In this document: positions 6,248 through 14,232 of the stretch, piece by piece
Layout of the letters: each line of letters begins with the position of its first letter
Numbering within the stretch: the stretch's first letter is position 1
From: an uncultured Prevotella sp.
Lineage (GTDB): Bacteria > Bacteroidota > Bacteroidia > Bacteroidales > Bacteroidaceae
Direction: 5' to 3'
DNA length: 28,762 bases
NCBI GenBank assembly: GCA_937916405.1
Contig: CALFUF010000127.1
Coordinates: 1 to 28,762, forward strand
Notes under the pieces: generated by a model
What the model was told of the DNA's origin: nothing
The model's input: the letters and a program-made list of their open reading frames with translations, nothing else
The model's database searches: none
Position numbers and translations under genes: made by a program

Positions 6248-7906
6248 ATGAAGCTTATGAAAAAAAGTTTATTAATGATGATGGGAATGACAGCCGCCCT
6301 CTTTGTCGGCTGTACATCCAGTGACGAGATTGCCCAGAGTCCTGAGGAAATCCAGAATCAGGCTCCGCAGGCAGTGGAATTTGGAACCTATTTGGGAAAG
6401 AATGATGTGATGCGTACTTATACGAGCGGTCCAATCACGAATGCTACGACTGGTGACAATTCCTTAAAATCTGCTGAGTTTGGAGTGTTCGCAAAATTGA
6501 CATCTTCAGAATACGCTATAGCTACGGCTAGTATAGCCCCCAACTTTATGTACAATCAGGAGATTAAATGGAGTTCTTCATCGCCTGAAAACAAGTGGGT
6601 TTATTCTCCAGTCAAGTATTGGCCTAATGGCATTGACGCTGACGGTTCGGGTACTTCTACAGAGAAGGAAACACAGTATCTGAGCTTCTTTGCATTTGCT
6701 CCTTATACAGCCAGTGGGACTACAGCATACAGTGCATACAGTGCTTTTACAGACGGCAAGAAACCTTCTGCCATAACTTCTGATGAGTCCGTAAAAAAGA
6801 CAGATAAAACATCGGGCGTGGTAGCTATGACTACCAACGACTATACTGGTAATGTCTGGGTGAAGTATGCTATGGGCTCTTCGGCTAAAGAGGATGATGT
6901 CGTTGATCTCCTTTGGGGTACTAACGGTGCAACAACTTATGATGAGACAGATGCGGAAGATCCGTCCCTCGGCACAATTGGAGCAGGTTACAACATTAAT
7001 CTTACCAAGCAGAAAGTGGATGGTAATGTGAAGTTCCTCTTCAAACATGCTTTATCAAAGATAGGTGGTGCTACGGCTACTGGCACTGAAAGTACAACAG
7101 GTGATCCTGGCAAATGTGGATTCAAGGTTGTTGTGGATGTTGATGGAAACAGTGGTGATGGGCAAAGTTCTTATTTTGCTTCCGGTTTCGATAATAAGAA
7201 GACTCTTGTTACTTTGAATGAAGTGAAGATCCAAGATGGTAAGGCTGCTGCTGATGATACGAATGTGCCAGTAAGTTCAACAACGAACAAGTTGTATACT
7301 TCCGGATGGTTTAATATTGAGACAGGTAGTTGGTGTGAAGAATCTGGTACGTATGGGGAGAGTGAAACAACAACCTATAGTATAACAGCAAATGATAATT
7401 CAGACCTTGATGATACAACTTACTGGCTGAACGAAAAGATTCTGGAGATTGGAGCTGGCAAGTCAGATGCAGATGGTTCCGTAAAAAAATTGAAAGATAC
7501 TGGTACAGAATGGAGTGATGGTAATCCTGTCGGTGTGACAACCGAACCAGTTCCTCTCTTTGCCAATGAAGATGTGCCAGCATTGGTTGTTATACCCGCT
7601 CCAGGAAGTGAACTATATATTACGGTAGATTATTTTGTTAGAACAGCAGACCCGAATCTCGCCGCTGGATACTCACAGGTAGAGCAGGTCATAACAAACA
7701 AAGTGAGTCTTGCCAGTCTTAATCCTAACAAGTACTATACCATTATTCTTCACCTTGGTCTGACTAGCGTTAAGTTCGAGGCTGTAGTTTCTGACTGGCA
7801 GACAAAATCTGATAGTTCTATTGATGGAACAGGTGCAGAAACAGAAGGCTCTACACCTATCGAGGAAACAATCTGGCTGCCCTCTAACGTAGTACCTGCT
7901 TCCTAA
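6248..7906 (+). CDS. Fimbrillin-family (Mfa1/FimA-like) lipoprotein, candidate major pilin
   Basis: The 552-residue product has a lipoprotein signal ending LFVGC (Cys22). Fimbrillin (Mfa_like_1) hallmarks follow: AVEFGTYL, NFMYNQEIKW, WVYSPVKYWPN, YLSFFAFAPY, VKFLFKHALSKI, and near the end KYYTIILHLGL and VVSDWQ. Arg56 in VMRTYTSG sits where type V pilins are cleaved by a trypsin-like protease to start donor-strand assembly. Residues 270-420 are rich in Ser, Thr, Asp and Gly and look like a variable surface domain. It lies 62 bases after the DUF5119 gene, with no promoter seen between, and is followed by a strong hairpin. Sampled stretches are clearly more A+T-rich than neighbouring genes (about 37% G+C at 7261-7320 against 57% at 12421-12480), which suits a diversified or transferred pilin. 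The alternative start M4 (6257) is possible. Confidence 0.85.
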   Translation: MKLMKKSLLMMMGMTAALFVGCTSSDEIAQSPEEIQNQAPQAVEFGTYLGKNDVMRTYTSGPITNATTGDNSLKSAEFGVFAKLTSSEYAIATASIAPNFMYNQEIKWSSSSPENKWVYSPVKYWPNGIDADGSGTSTEKETQYLSFFAFAPYTASGTTAYSAYSAFTDGKKPSAITSDESVKKTDKTSGVVAMTTNDYTGNVWVKYAMGSSAKEDDVVDLLWGTNGATTYDETDAEDPSLGTIGAGYNINLTKQKVDGNVKFLFKHALSKIGGATATGTESTTGDPGKCGFKVVVDVDGNSGDGQSSYFASGFDNKKTLVTLNEVKIQDGKAAADDTNVPVSSTTNKLYTSGWFNIETGSWCEESGTYGESETTTYSITANDNSDLDDTTYWLNEKILEIGAGKSDADGSVKKLKDTGTEWSDGNPVGVTTEPVPLFANEDVPALVVIPAPGSELYITVDYFVRTADPNLAAGYSQVEQVITNKVSLASLNPNKYYTIILHLGLTSVKFEAVVSDWQTKSDSSIDGTGAETEGSTPIEETIWLPSNVVPAS

Positions 7907-7949
7907 CGAGTTAACGGACAAAAGTTATTCTATACCAAACTAATATTAC

Positions 7950-7983
7950 TCCGCCCCGTAGCTATCAAAAGTTATGGGGCGGA
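7950..7983 (+). terminator. Strong hairpin after the first fimbrillin gene
   Basis: CCGCCCC (7951-7957) pairs with GGGGCGG (7976-7982). The stem extends inward through five more pairs (two of them G-T) to about 12 bp with an 8-base loop, plus an outer T-A pair. It starts 44 bases after the stop codon. The tail AATCATTCT is only moderately T-rich, so it may terminate incompletely or stabilise the 3' end of the pilin mRNA. Confidence 0.7.
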
Positions 7984-8138
7984 ATCATTCTAAATAGCAG
8001 ATACCCCTGCACCTTCATTATGATGATTGACAGTCATTCCTGATAGCCGCACGACTTGTCCGAATTTTAGATATTGTTAGTCCGGGGCATTGCTATTCAA
8101 AGATATTTCCTTGGATTGCTTCGATTTCTGTCAGATTA

Positions 8139-8170
8139 TTTGGTCGTTTAGCTTAAAAACACTAACTTTG
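8139..8170 (+). promoter_or_regulatory. Bacteroidetes-type promoter for the accessory fimbrillin operon
   Basis: TTTG (8139-8142), 20 bases of spacer, then TAACTTTG (8163-8170): an exact match to the -33/-7 promoter of this phylum. The ATG at 8185 is 14 bases downstream, so the leader is very short. The 278-base gap 7907-8184 holds the hairpin at 7950-7983 and this promoter; I see no other gene in it. Confidence 0.75.
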
Positions 8171-8184
8171 CAGTCGTAGACTGA

Positions 8185-9546
8185 ATGAATGAAATGATGA
8201 AGACAATACAACGAGCTCTGTACTACACTATATGCTTTATAACTTCCCTGCTGATGGTGATGGCATGCTCCGGAAGTGACAGTGATGTTAAAACTTCAGA
8301 CGAGGTAAAGCCTGTTGCCGTCACTTTCGATACCTATTTGCAGCAATCGCAGACGATGCGTACTATCTTCCCTTCAGGCTATAAGACACAGATGACCCTT
8401 GCAGACCTACAGGCATCGGGCTTTGGTGTGTTTGCCCATCATTCTGGTGCCACGACATTCGATCGCACATCCACCGTACCGTATAATTTCATGTTCAACC
8501 AGCTGGTGGAGTGGGATAGTGGTAATAGCCGTTGGACCTATAGTCCCGTGAAATACTGGCCCAACGACAATAATCCCGCTGACAATAATGGAGCGACAGG
8601 CTCACAGACTCACAGCTACCTTAGTTTTTTCGCTTATGCCCCCTATATTACTTATCAAGCAATCGGTGTGGCCGCTGACGAGGGTATCACGGGTATGACG
8701 ACGGATAACACGACAAAGGTGGGTGAAACCTATATCACGTACCGTACATCGAAGATACTGGGTGGCGGTGCTGACTTGCTATGGGCAGGGCACTCTAACC
8801 TCTACAAGACAGAAGAGAGTGGTGAGGGAACAACAGAGGGGCATGTCAGATTCCTGTTCAAGCATGCGTTGTCTCGTCTGAACATTACCGTACAGGGAGT
8901 GTTCGACGAGATGGCTCCCAGTGGGGGAACATACGACGGTTATTCAGATGATGTGGATGCCAACACCCGTATCCTTATTGAAAGTGTGGAGATTGAGCAA
9001 CCCGTATTGGCAAAAGAGTCACGCCTTTATCTCGCCCCCAATCCCAATGGGGCGGACGTGCCTTACTGGGTGAAACAGTCAAATCTCGACGGCTCGTTTA
9101 CGAATACACTGCTTGACAGCCGCTTCCTGTATACCGCCCTTACCGACCACGCTGATGCGGAGTCGGCACTTGCCGATTTTGAGGCTTTGCCAGCCGGTGT
9201 TGACAAGCAAGAGCGTTTCCTCTTCGCTGGTGGCGGTGCCGGCAGGTTCTATATGTTCCCGCCGACCTCGGAAGCCGGATCGCTGAAGGTGAAGATCGTC
9301 TATTACACCATCACTTACGACCCGCGTCTGACCCTTAACAATCCCAAGTATTTCAGTATTGTCAGGAACGAGATAGAGGCAACGTCAACAGCGAACTTCG
9401 ACTTCGAGGCGAATAAGCAGTATAACTTCCGTCTCCTACTCGGTATGACGACGGCAAAGTTCAAGGTGGATGCTGTCGATGAATGGGGCACTGGTAATAC
9501 CCAGACGATTGACTTGCCTCTTAACGTGAAAGTGTCTACTCCTTAA
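8185..9546 (+). CDS. Fimbrillin-family lipoprotein, accessory pilin 1
   Basis: The 453-residue product starts MNEMMKTIQRALYYTICFIT and carries a lipobox VMAC (Cys28). It shares with the upstream pilin the segments VAVTFDTYL, NFMFNQLVEW, WTYSPVKYWPN, YLSFFAYAPY, VRFLFKHALSRL, KQYNFRLLLGMTTAKF and a closing VDEWG, typical of Mfa_like_1 fimbrillins. The candidate protease site is Arg59 in TMRTIFPSG. It ends IDLPLNVKVSTP, much like the previous pilin, so it might also enter a shaft by donor-strand exchange. The gene opens a second transcription unit with its own promoter and is followed after 13 bases by the next fimbrillin. Starts at M4 (8194) or M5 (8197) are equally compatible with the signal peptide. 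Its exact place in the pilus is unknown. Confidence 0.85.
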   Translation: MNEMMKTIQRALYYTICFITSLLMVMACSGSDSDVKTSDEVKPVAVTFDTYLQQSQTMRTIFPSGYKTQMTLADLQASGFGVFAHHSGATTFDRTSTVPYNFMFNQLVEWDSGNSRWTYSPVKYWPNDNNPADNNGATGSQTHSYLSFFAYAPYITYQAIGVAADEGITGMTTDNTTKVGETYITYRTSKILGGGADLLWAGHSNLYKTEESGEGTTEGHVRFLFKHALSRLNITVQGVFDEMAPSGGTYDGYSDDVDANTRILIESVEIEQPVLAKESRLYLAPNPNGADVPYWVKQSNLDGSFTNTLLDSRFLYTALTDHADAESALADFEALPAGVDKQERFLFAGGGAGRFYMFPPTSEAGSLKVKIVYYTITYDPRLTLNNPKYFSIVRNEIEATSTANFDFEANKQYNFRLLLGMTTAKFKVDAVDEWGTGNTQTIDLPLNVKVSTP

Positions 9547-9559
9547 AACAGATGATGTC

Positions 9560-10915
9560 ATGATGAGAATATGGAATAAATATCTGATGCTGCTGATGTC
9601 CGTACTGATCACTGCTTGTTCAGGAAGTGATGATGGAGGGGCAGTGACTCCTCCTACCCCAGATATTTCAGAGATGGCAATCAGTTTCACGACAGATATG
9701 AATGAGATGCGTACGGCAACGAAGGGTGCTGTCAACAATCTGGAGGCTCTGAAAGCACTGCCGGAAGGCTTCGGTGTATTTGCCTATCTGACAGAGAGCA
9801 CACTATGGGCTGCCGCAAAGTCTGAAACAGCGACCAAGCCCGACTTCATGTACAACCAGCCTGTGCGGTGGTTGACATCAGACTGGACGTACAGCCCTTT
9901 GAAATACTGGCCCAACAAGACCGATAACGCGGCACGCTATGTCAGTTTCTTCGCCTATGCCCCCTTTATTGAGCAGTCAGACTATGAGACTTCTGGGATT
10001 ATCGGCATGACGGACGCTGGTGACCTTTCGCCACATATTATCTATCAGTTAGGAGATGCTGGCAGTCAGGTGGATTTGCTCTATGCCAGTGCCGCAGACA
10101 AGACCCGTAACGGCAGTGGGCTGTTTGAGGAAAGTGGTTACCAGAAAGTTCCCTTTACATTCCATCATGCCCTTGCTTGTATGGATGTCTATATCTGTCG
10201 TGTCTATGATGAGGTGACAAAGACAGTGGAAAAGCCCGATGTGGAAAAGCAGGCGAAGTTGTTTGTCGCTAAACTGACACTGACAGGTAAAAGCGGTGCC
10301 ACGTTCCCTGTCAAGGGAAAACTCAGCCTGGAGGACGGCACTTGGTCTGCAACAGATGTCGTAGCGAATACCAAGGCTTCACTCGACTTTGGTGAGCCAG
10401 TGACAGGCGGCAAGTATGGTGTCAATGCCTTCAATGAACAACTGAGTGGAACGGCAAGTAGTGACGCTGACTATATCCGTGTCCGTGAACTTGACAAATG
10501 GGAGAAGGATGGTTATGGGGTGGATGAGCGGGAACGCCTGCTGACGGATGAGGCACTGCCGTTGATGTTCTTCCCACAGACGATTACTTTCACACCCTCT
10601 ATCCAGTACTCGATGATAGTGCAGGACAACGAGCTTGCCCTCAGCACCCTTACAGATAGCAAGGATAATAAGTACAGTCGTGTGGTGAACACTATTACGG
10701 GAAATGATGTCACCATCAACTTTGAGAAAGGCAAACGTTATAAATTACTTGTTACCCTTGGTGTGGAAACTGTGCAGTTTGAGGTCGTCAGTGTGGTAGA
10801 CTGGGACTTCCCCATGCGGTTCAATCCCAGTACCGACGCTAATTGGGTGGACTGGGATGATACTGATAATGCTGAATCAGAGAACAAGAAGAACAAGACA
10901 TTGAATGAAGACTAA
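9560..10915 (+). CDS. Fimbrillin-family lipoprotein, accessory pilin 2
   Basis: The 451-residue product has signal MMRIWNKYLMLLMSVLITAC with lipid-modified Cys20. Fimbrillin hallmarks: MAISFTTDMNEMRT with the candidate cleavage at Arg51, DFMYNQPVRW, WTYSPLKYWPN, YVSFFAYAPF, FTFHHALACMDVY, GKRYKLLVTLGVETVQFEV and VVDWDF. Unlike the two upstream proteins it ends in a hydrophilic, charged tail (WVDWDDTDNAESENKKNKTLNED), so its C-terminal strand may be different, as expected for a subunit at one end of the fibre; this is inference. The stop codon TAA and the next ATG share one base (TAATG), so translation is probably coupled to the 1105-residue gene. Confidence 0.85.
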   Translation: MMRIWNKYLMLLMSVLITACSGSDDGGAVTPPTPDISEMAISFTTDMNEMRTATKGAVNNLEALKALPEGFGVFAYLTESTLWAAAKSETATKPDFMYNQPVRWLTSDWTYSPLKYWPNKTDNAARYVSFFAYAPFIEQSDYETSGIIGMTDAGDLSPHIIYQLGDAGSQVDLLYASAADKTRNGSGLFEESGYQKVPFTFHHALACMDVYICRVYDEVTKTVEKPDVEKQAKLFVAKLTLTGKSGATFPVKGKLSLEDGTWSATDVVANTKASLDFGEPVTGGKYGVNAFNEQLSGTASSDADYIRVRELDKWEKDGYGVDERERLLTDEALPLMFFPQTITFTPSIQYSMIVQDNELALSTLTDSKDNKYSRVVNTITGNDVTINFEKGKRYKLLVTLGVETVQFEVVSVVDWDFPMRFNPSTDANWVDWDDTDNAESENKKNKTLNED

Positions 10916-13900
10916 TGGAGATGAAGGTAACTGGTAAGATATGTCGTATGATAGGCAGGTGGCTTGCCATGATGGCAGTAGTCATCATGGCTGTCGCATG
11001 TAGTGATGATCTCTATGAGAGTATTAATGGTGGTCAGGATGATGTTGACGGTATAGGCTTCAGCCTGAGTGTCACAGAACAGAGCGAGCAGATTTACAAC
11101 TATGGGGGCGGTGGCAGTAGTAGCCGAGCCGCTGCAGTAGACAGTGCTGTAATTGCCGCCAATACGTTCAGTGCCCATGCCTTTGAGGGTAACTCCATGG
11201 GATTGCAAGTTCACCGTATGCCCCTCCCTATGGTGGGCATCCATCCCCATACCGTGTCGTCTGGAAATACTGGAGGTGAGACTTCCTCTATGCGTGCCCC
11301 GTTGAGTGAGGTCGTTGAGAAGGACGATCCATTGTCGTTCCACGACTCCTTAACCATCTGGGGCTACACATCTACAGCCTATAAGACGGTCAATAATGAG
11401 ACAACAACAGAGATATTCCGTCAGAACATCTTGAAGAAGGTGCGTGGCTGGCGTTCCTCAGCCCACTGGCCCTATGGTGGTGAGAATATGAAGTTCTATG
11501 CGGTGGCTCCCGCCATGGAGGCACTTGACATTACCGTCGGCAATACACCCGGTTATACCACAGCACCCACTTTGAAGTTTGTTGTTCCTGACAATCCCGA
11601 CGAACAGCGTGACTTGCTTTATGGAAAATCAGAAGTAATAAGCAATGTCGACACTCGTGTTAAAACGCTTGGTGAGGATGACAAGATAGTGCCATTGAGT
11701 TTCAGTCATATCCTGACAGCCGTCCGCTTTGCCCAAGGCAATATCCCCACCAATGTCACGATTAAGAGTGTCGGCTTATATCATATCAAGAATGAAGGCA
11801 CCTATACACCAGGAACGGGGTGGGCTGTCAGCGACAAGACAGGTGGCAGCTATACTGTGGAGACCAACTGGACATCGGAGAGTTATTCCCCTGGTAGTAA
11901 TGTATATATCAAGGATAAGAATAACAAAGACTTCGTGCTGTTCCTCCTGCCTCACACACTTACCAGTGTCGCAGAGATCCATGTGACATTGTTGGAGCAT
12001 ACTTACAAGACAGATGCCAATGGTAATCTCAAAGACCCTCGTGAGTTCACGGGAGAGACCAAGGAGCATACCGTCAAAGCCACACTTACTGGCGACGTGT
12101 GGAGTCCTGGCTATACCGTCACCTATAAGATTACAATAGGAGAGTTGGAGGAGGGGTATTACTTCATTGCGACCGACCCTGCCGAGCTGGAGCACAGCTC
12201 GTCGAGCCAGGAGTCGAGCTTTAATGTACAGAGCTTCCGCAACTTCATAGACTATGCCGAGGAGGCGGAGGGAAAGATTCCGGCGGACAAGTATGCCAAG
12301 GCGGTGGACTGGAGCATCGTGGGATACTCCCTTACAGAGAAAACGGCCGATGAGGCTTTCGACCCCTTGTCCGTAAGGAGTGTATCGGACATTCCGTGGC
12401 TGTCCTTCAAGGACTTGAACATCGAGACCGCTACCACGGGCGGAAATGTCAATGCGGAGTTTACGGTAGCTTCACAGGCGGTCGCTAAGACCGTCAACCA
12501 CCAGACGAACCTGGGAGGTACCGCGGCAGAGTATCGTGATTTAATGACCTATGACCCCAATGGCAAGACGCAGAATTACAGCGACAGCGGTGGCAATACC
12601 GCCAACTGCTACATCGTCAACCGTGCCGGCTCCTATACGATTCCCTTGATATATGGTAACCAGAAGAAGGGAGAAGCTCCCTTTGTCGATCATACAGGAC
12701 AGCCCATTGCGCACGTGTGGATTTATGACCAGCTGGTGTCAGTGGGAGAGGGGAAGGGTGGTGCTGCCCATACGACGGAGACTGAGCCAACGGAGACACA
12801 AACGAGTCAGGTAGTTGACGATTCATACTCCGACAAGATCATTACCACGACTACCTATCAGTGCCAGAAAGATAAGTCGGAATATGTGTGGGAGAGTGAG
12901 GGCCTCCGAGCCAAAGTGTTGTGGCAGGATGTCAACGGACTCATCACTAATGTTATCCCTGAATTAAGCAAAAAGAACCACACCGAAAGCGGTAATGGCT
13001 GTCTGGAATTTGCGGTAAAGTCAAATCCAGTGCCCGGCAATGCCGTCATTGCCTTGCAGATGAGACGGAAACATACCTGGCTGACAGGAACAAAAACAGT
13101 GGTAGAGACGAAAGACAAAGAAACAAACGAGGTAATAACGACAGTGACAACAGGACCTACGTATAGCATCGATGATGAGAAATACGATGGCTATGAGAAC
13201 GTATGGGCGTGGCACATCTGGGTCACTGACGAGATTTACTCGACAAATTACGACGACACGCAATATCCTACCTACGACAGTGAGAAGCACACCAGACTGG
13301 TGGACCTGAACAACTTCAGCAGCACCACACGAGTGATGCCCGTGAACCTGGGCTGGGTGCCTGATGAGAACGAGGTGGGCTATTATGAGCCCCGCTATGT
13401 GTGGGTCAAACTGCAACAGGCCACTACCGGCAACACGGCTGTGGTGCGTATTGTGCAGCACGCCCGTCAGCCCCTGATTACGGGCACATCAACCATCTAC
13501 CAGTGGGGACGGCCGTTCCCGCTGCCTGTCGTGCTGAAGAATGATTGTACCACCAAGCGTACCATCTATGACGGCGACGGGAATGACATTACGGACAACT
13601 TCGTTATTACGGCATTCTCTGGCGACATCAAAGAGTCTATCTTGCATCCTGACCAAATGGGACGATATAGTAGTAGTGACTGGTGGAATACCAGCACGGA
13701 CTATGACCTGTGGAGCGGCAGCGGGGAACTGGCTGACAAGACGGTGTATGACCCGTGTCCCGCAGGTTTCTGTATTCCCAAGAAAGACGTGTTCTATGGA
13801 TTTAAGTTGGATGGTGCGACTGACTACAGTGCCATTAGCAACGGCAATCTGCTTAATATGTGGAAAAACGAAGGAAGCCAAACGAACGGAAAAGTGAAAC

Positions 13901-14232
13901 AGGGAGGCTACCTGTATGCTGCCGCTCATAAGGAACTGACGGCCACCGACCGTTACGGCATGATGATTTACCTGCCCAGTGGCGGAACATGGTCCAATAA
14001 TATCGGTGCCGGGACAAAGCTTGACGATGTGGGAACAGGCTGTAGATTAGATAACCCCTCCAGTGTGATACTATGGACTGCTGATAAGCCGTCAAAGAAG
14101 GGTAATGCGATTTTCCTACGACCGAAATGGGATGAGGCATCGGAAGAGGTGCTGAACTTCTCAAAGTCCTATAATTACGGCACGGCAATGCCTATCCGTC
14201 CCAAGACAAGCAATACCACCACCTGCGAGTAA
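10915..14232 (+). CDS. Large fimbrillin-like lipoprotein, candidate pilus tip
   Basis: The 1105-residue product has a lipoprotein signal ending IMAVAC (Cys29). Residues about 45-400 are fimbrillin-like: GIGFSLSV, HWPYGGENMKFYAVAP, LSFSHILTAVRF, FVLFLLPHTL. Two Arg sites are possible, SSSRAAA and SSMRAPLSEV. The middle contains TANCYIVNRAGSYTIPLIYGN and VWAWHIWVTD, segments familiar from large Bacteroides fimbrillin-like proteins. The end, from about residue 940 (KTVYDPCPAGFCIPKK, then YGMMIYLPSGG, CRLDN, MPIRPKTSN), resembles the FISUMP-type domain found at the C-terminus of tip-like and other surface proteins. More than twice the length of the other pilins and last in the operon, it fits an adhesive tip subunit; that role is inferred. 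ATG10915 overlaps the previous stop; ATG10921 is also possible. Its stop codon directly abuts that of the opposing gene. Confidence 0.8.
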   Translation: MEMKVTGKICRMIGRWLAMMAVVIMAVACSDDLYESINGGQDDVDGIGFSLSVTEQSEQIYNYGGGGSSSRAAAVDSAVIAANTFSAHAFEGNSMGLQVHRMPLPMVGIHPHTVSSGNTGGETSSMRAPLSEVVEKDDPLSFHDSLTIWGYTSTAYKTVNNETTTEIFRQNILKKVRGWRSSAHWPYGGENMKFYAVAPAMEALDITVGNTPGYTTAPTLKFVVPDNPDEQRDLLYGKSEVISNVDTRVKTLGEDDKIVPLSFSHILTAVRFAQGNIPTNVTIKSVGLYHIKNEGTYTPGTGWAVSDKTGGSYTVETNWTSESYSPGSNVYIKDKNNKDFVLFLLPHTLTSVAEIHVTLLEHTYKTDANGNLKDPREFTGETKEHTVKATLTGDVWSPGYTVTYKITIGELEEGYYFIATDPAELEHSSSSQESSFNVQSFRNFIDYAEEAEGKIPADKYAKAVDWSIVGYSLTEKTADEAFDPLSVRSVSDIPWLSFKDLNIETATTGGNVNAEFTVASQAVAKTVNHQTNLGGTAAEYRDLMTYDPNGKTQNYSDSGGNTANCYIVNRAGSYTIPLIYGNQKKGEAPFVDHTGQPIAHVWIYDQLVSVGEGKGGAAHTTETEPTETQTSQVVDDSYSDKIITTTTYQCQKDKSEYVWESEGLRAKVLWQDVNGLITNVIPELSKKNHTESGNGCLEFAVKSNPVPGNAVIALQMRRKHTWLTGTKTVVETKDKETNEVITTVTTGPTYSIDDEKYDGYENVWAWHIWVTDEIYSTNYDDTQYPTYDSEKHTRLVDLNNFSSTTRVMPVNLGWVPDENEVGYYEPRYVWVKLQQATTGNTAVVRIVQHARQPLITGTSTIYQWGRPFPLPVVLKNDCTTKRTIYDGDGNDITDNFVITAFSGDIKESILHPDQMGRYSSSDWWNTSTDYDLWSGSGELADKTVYDPCPAGFCIPKKDVFYGFKLDGATDYSAISNGNLLNMWKNEGSQTNGKVKQGGYLYAAAHKELTATDRYGMMIYLPSGGTWSNNIGAGTKLDDVGTGCRLDNPSSVILWTADKPSKKGNAIFLRPKWDEASEEVLNFSKSYNYGTAMPIRPKTSNTTTCE

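Noticed and set aside
7915..8062. Possible invertible promoter flanked by CGGACAA and TTGTCCG
   Set aside because: The inverted repeat is only 7 bp, far shorter than known Bacteroides invertible-promoter repeats, no recombinase gene is near, and the promoter at 8139-8170 lies outside it.
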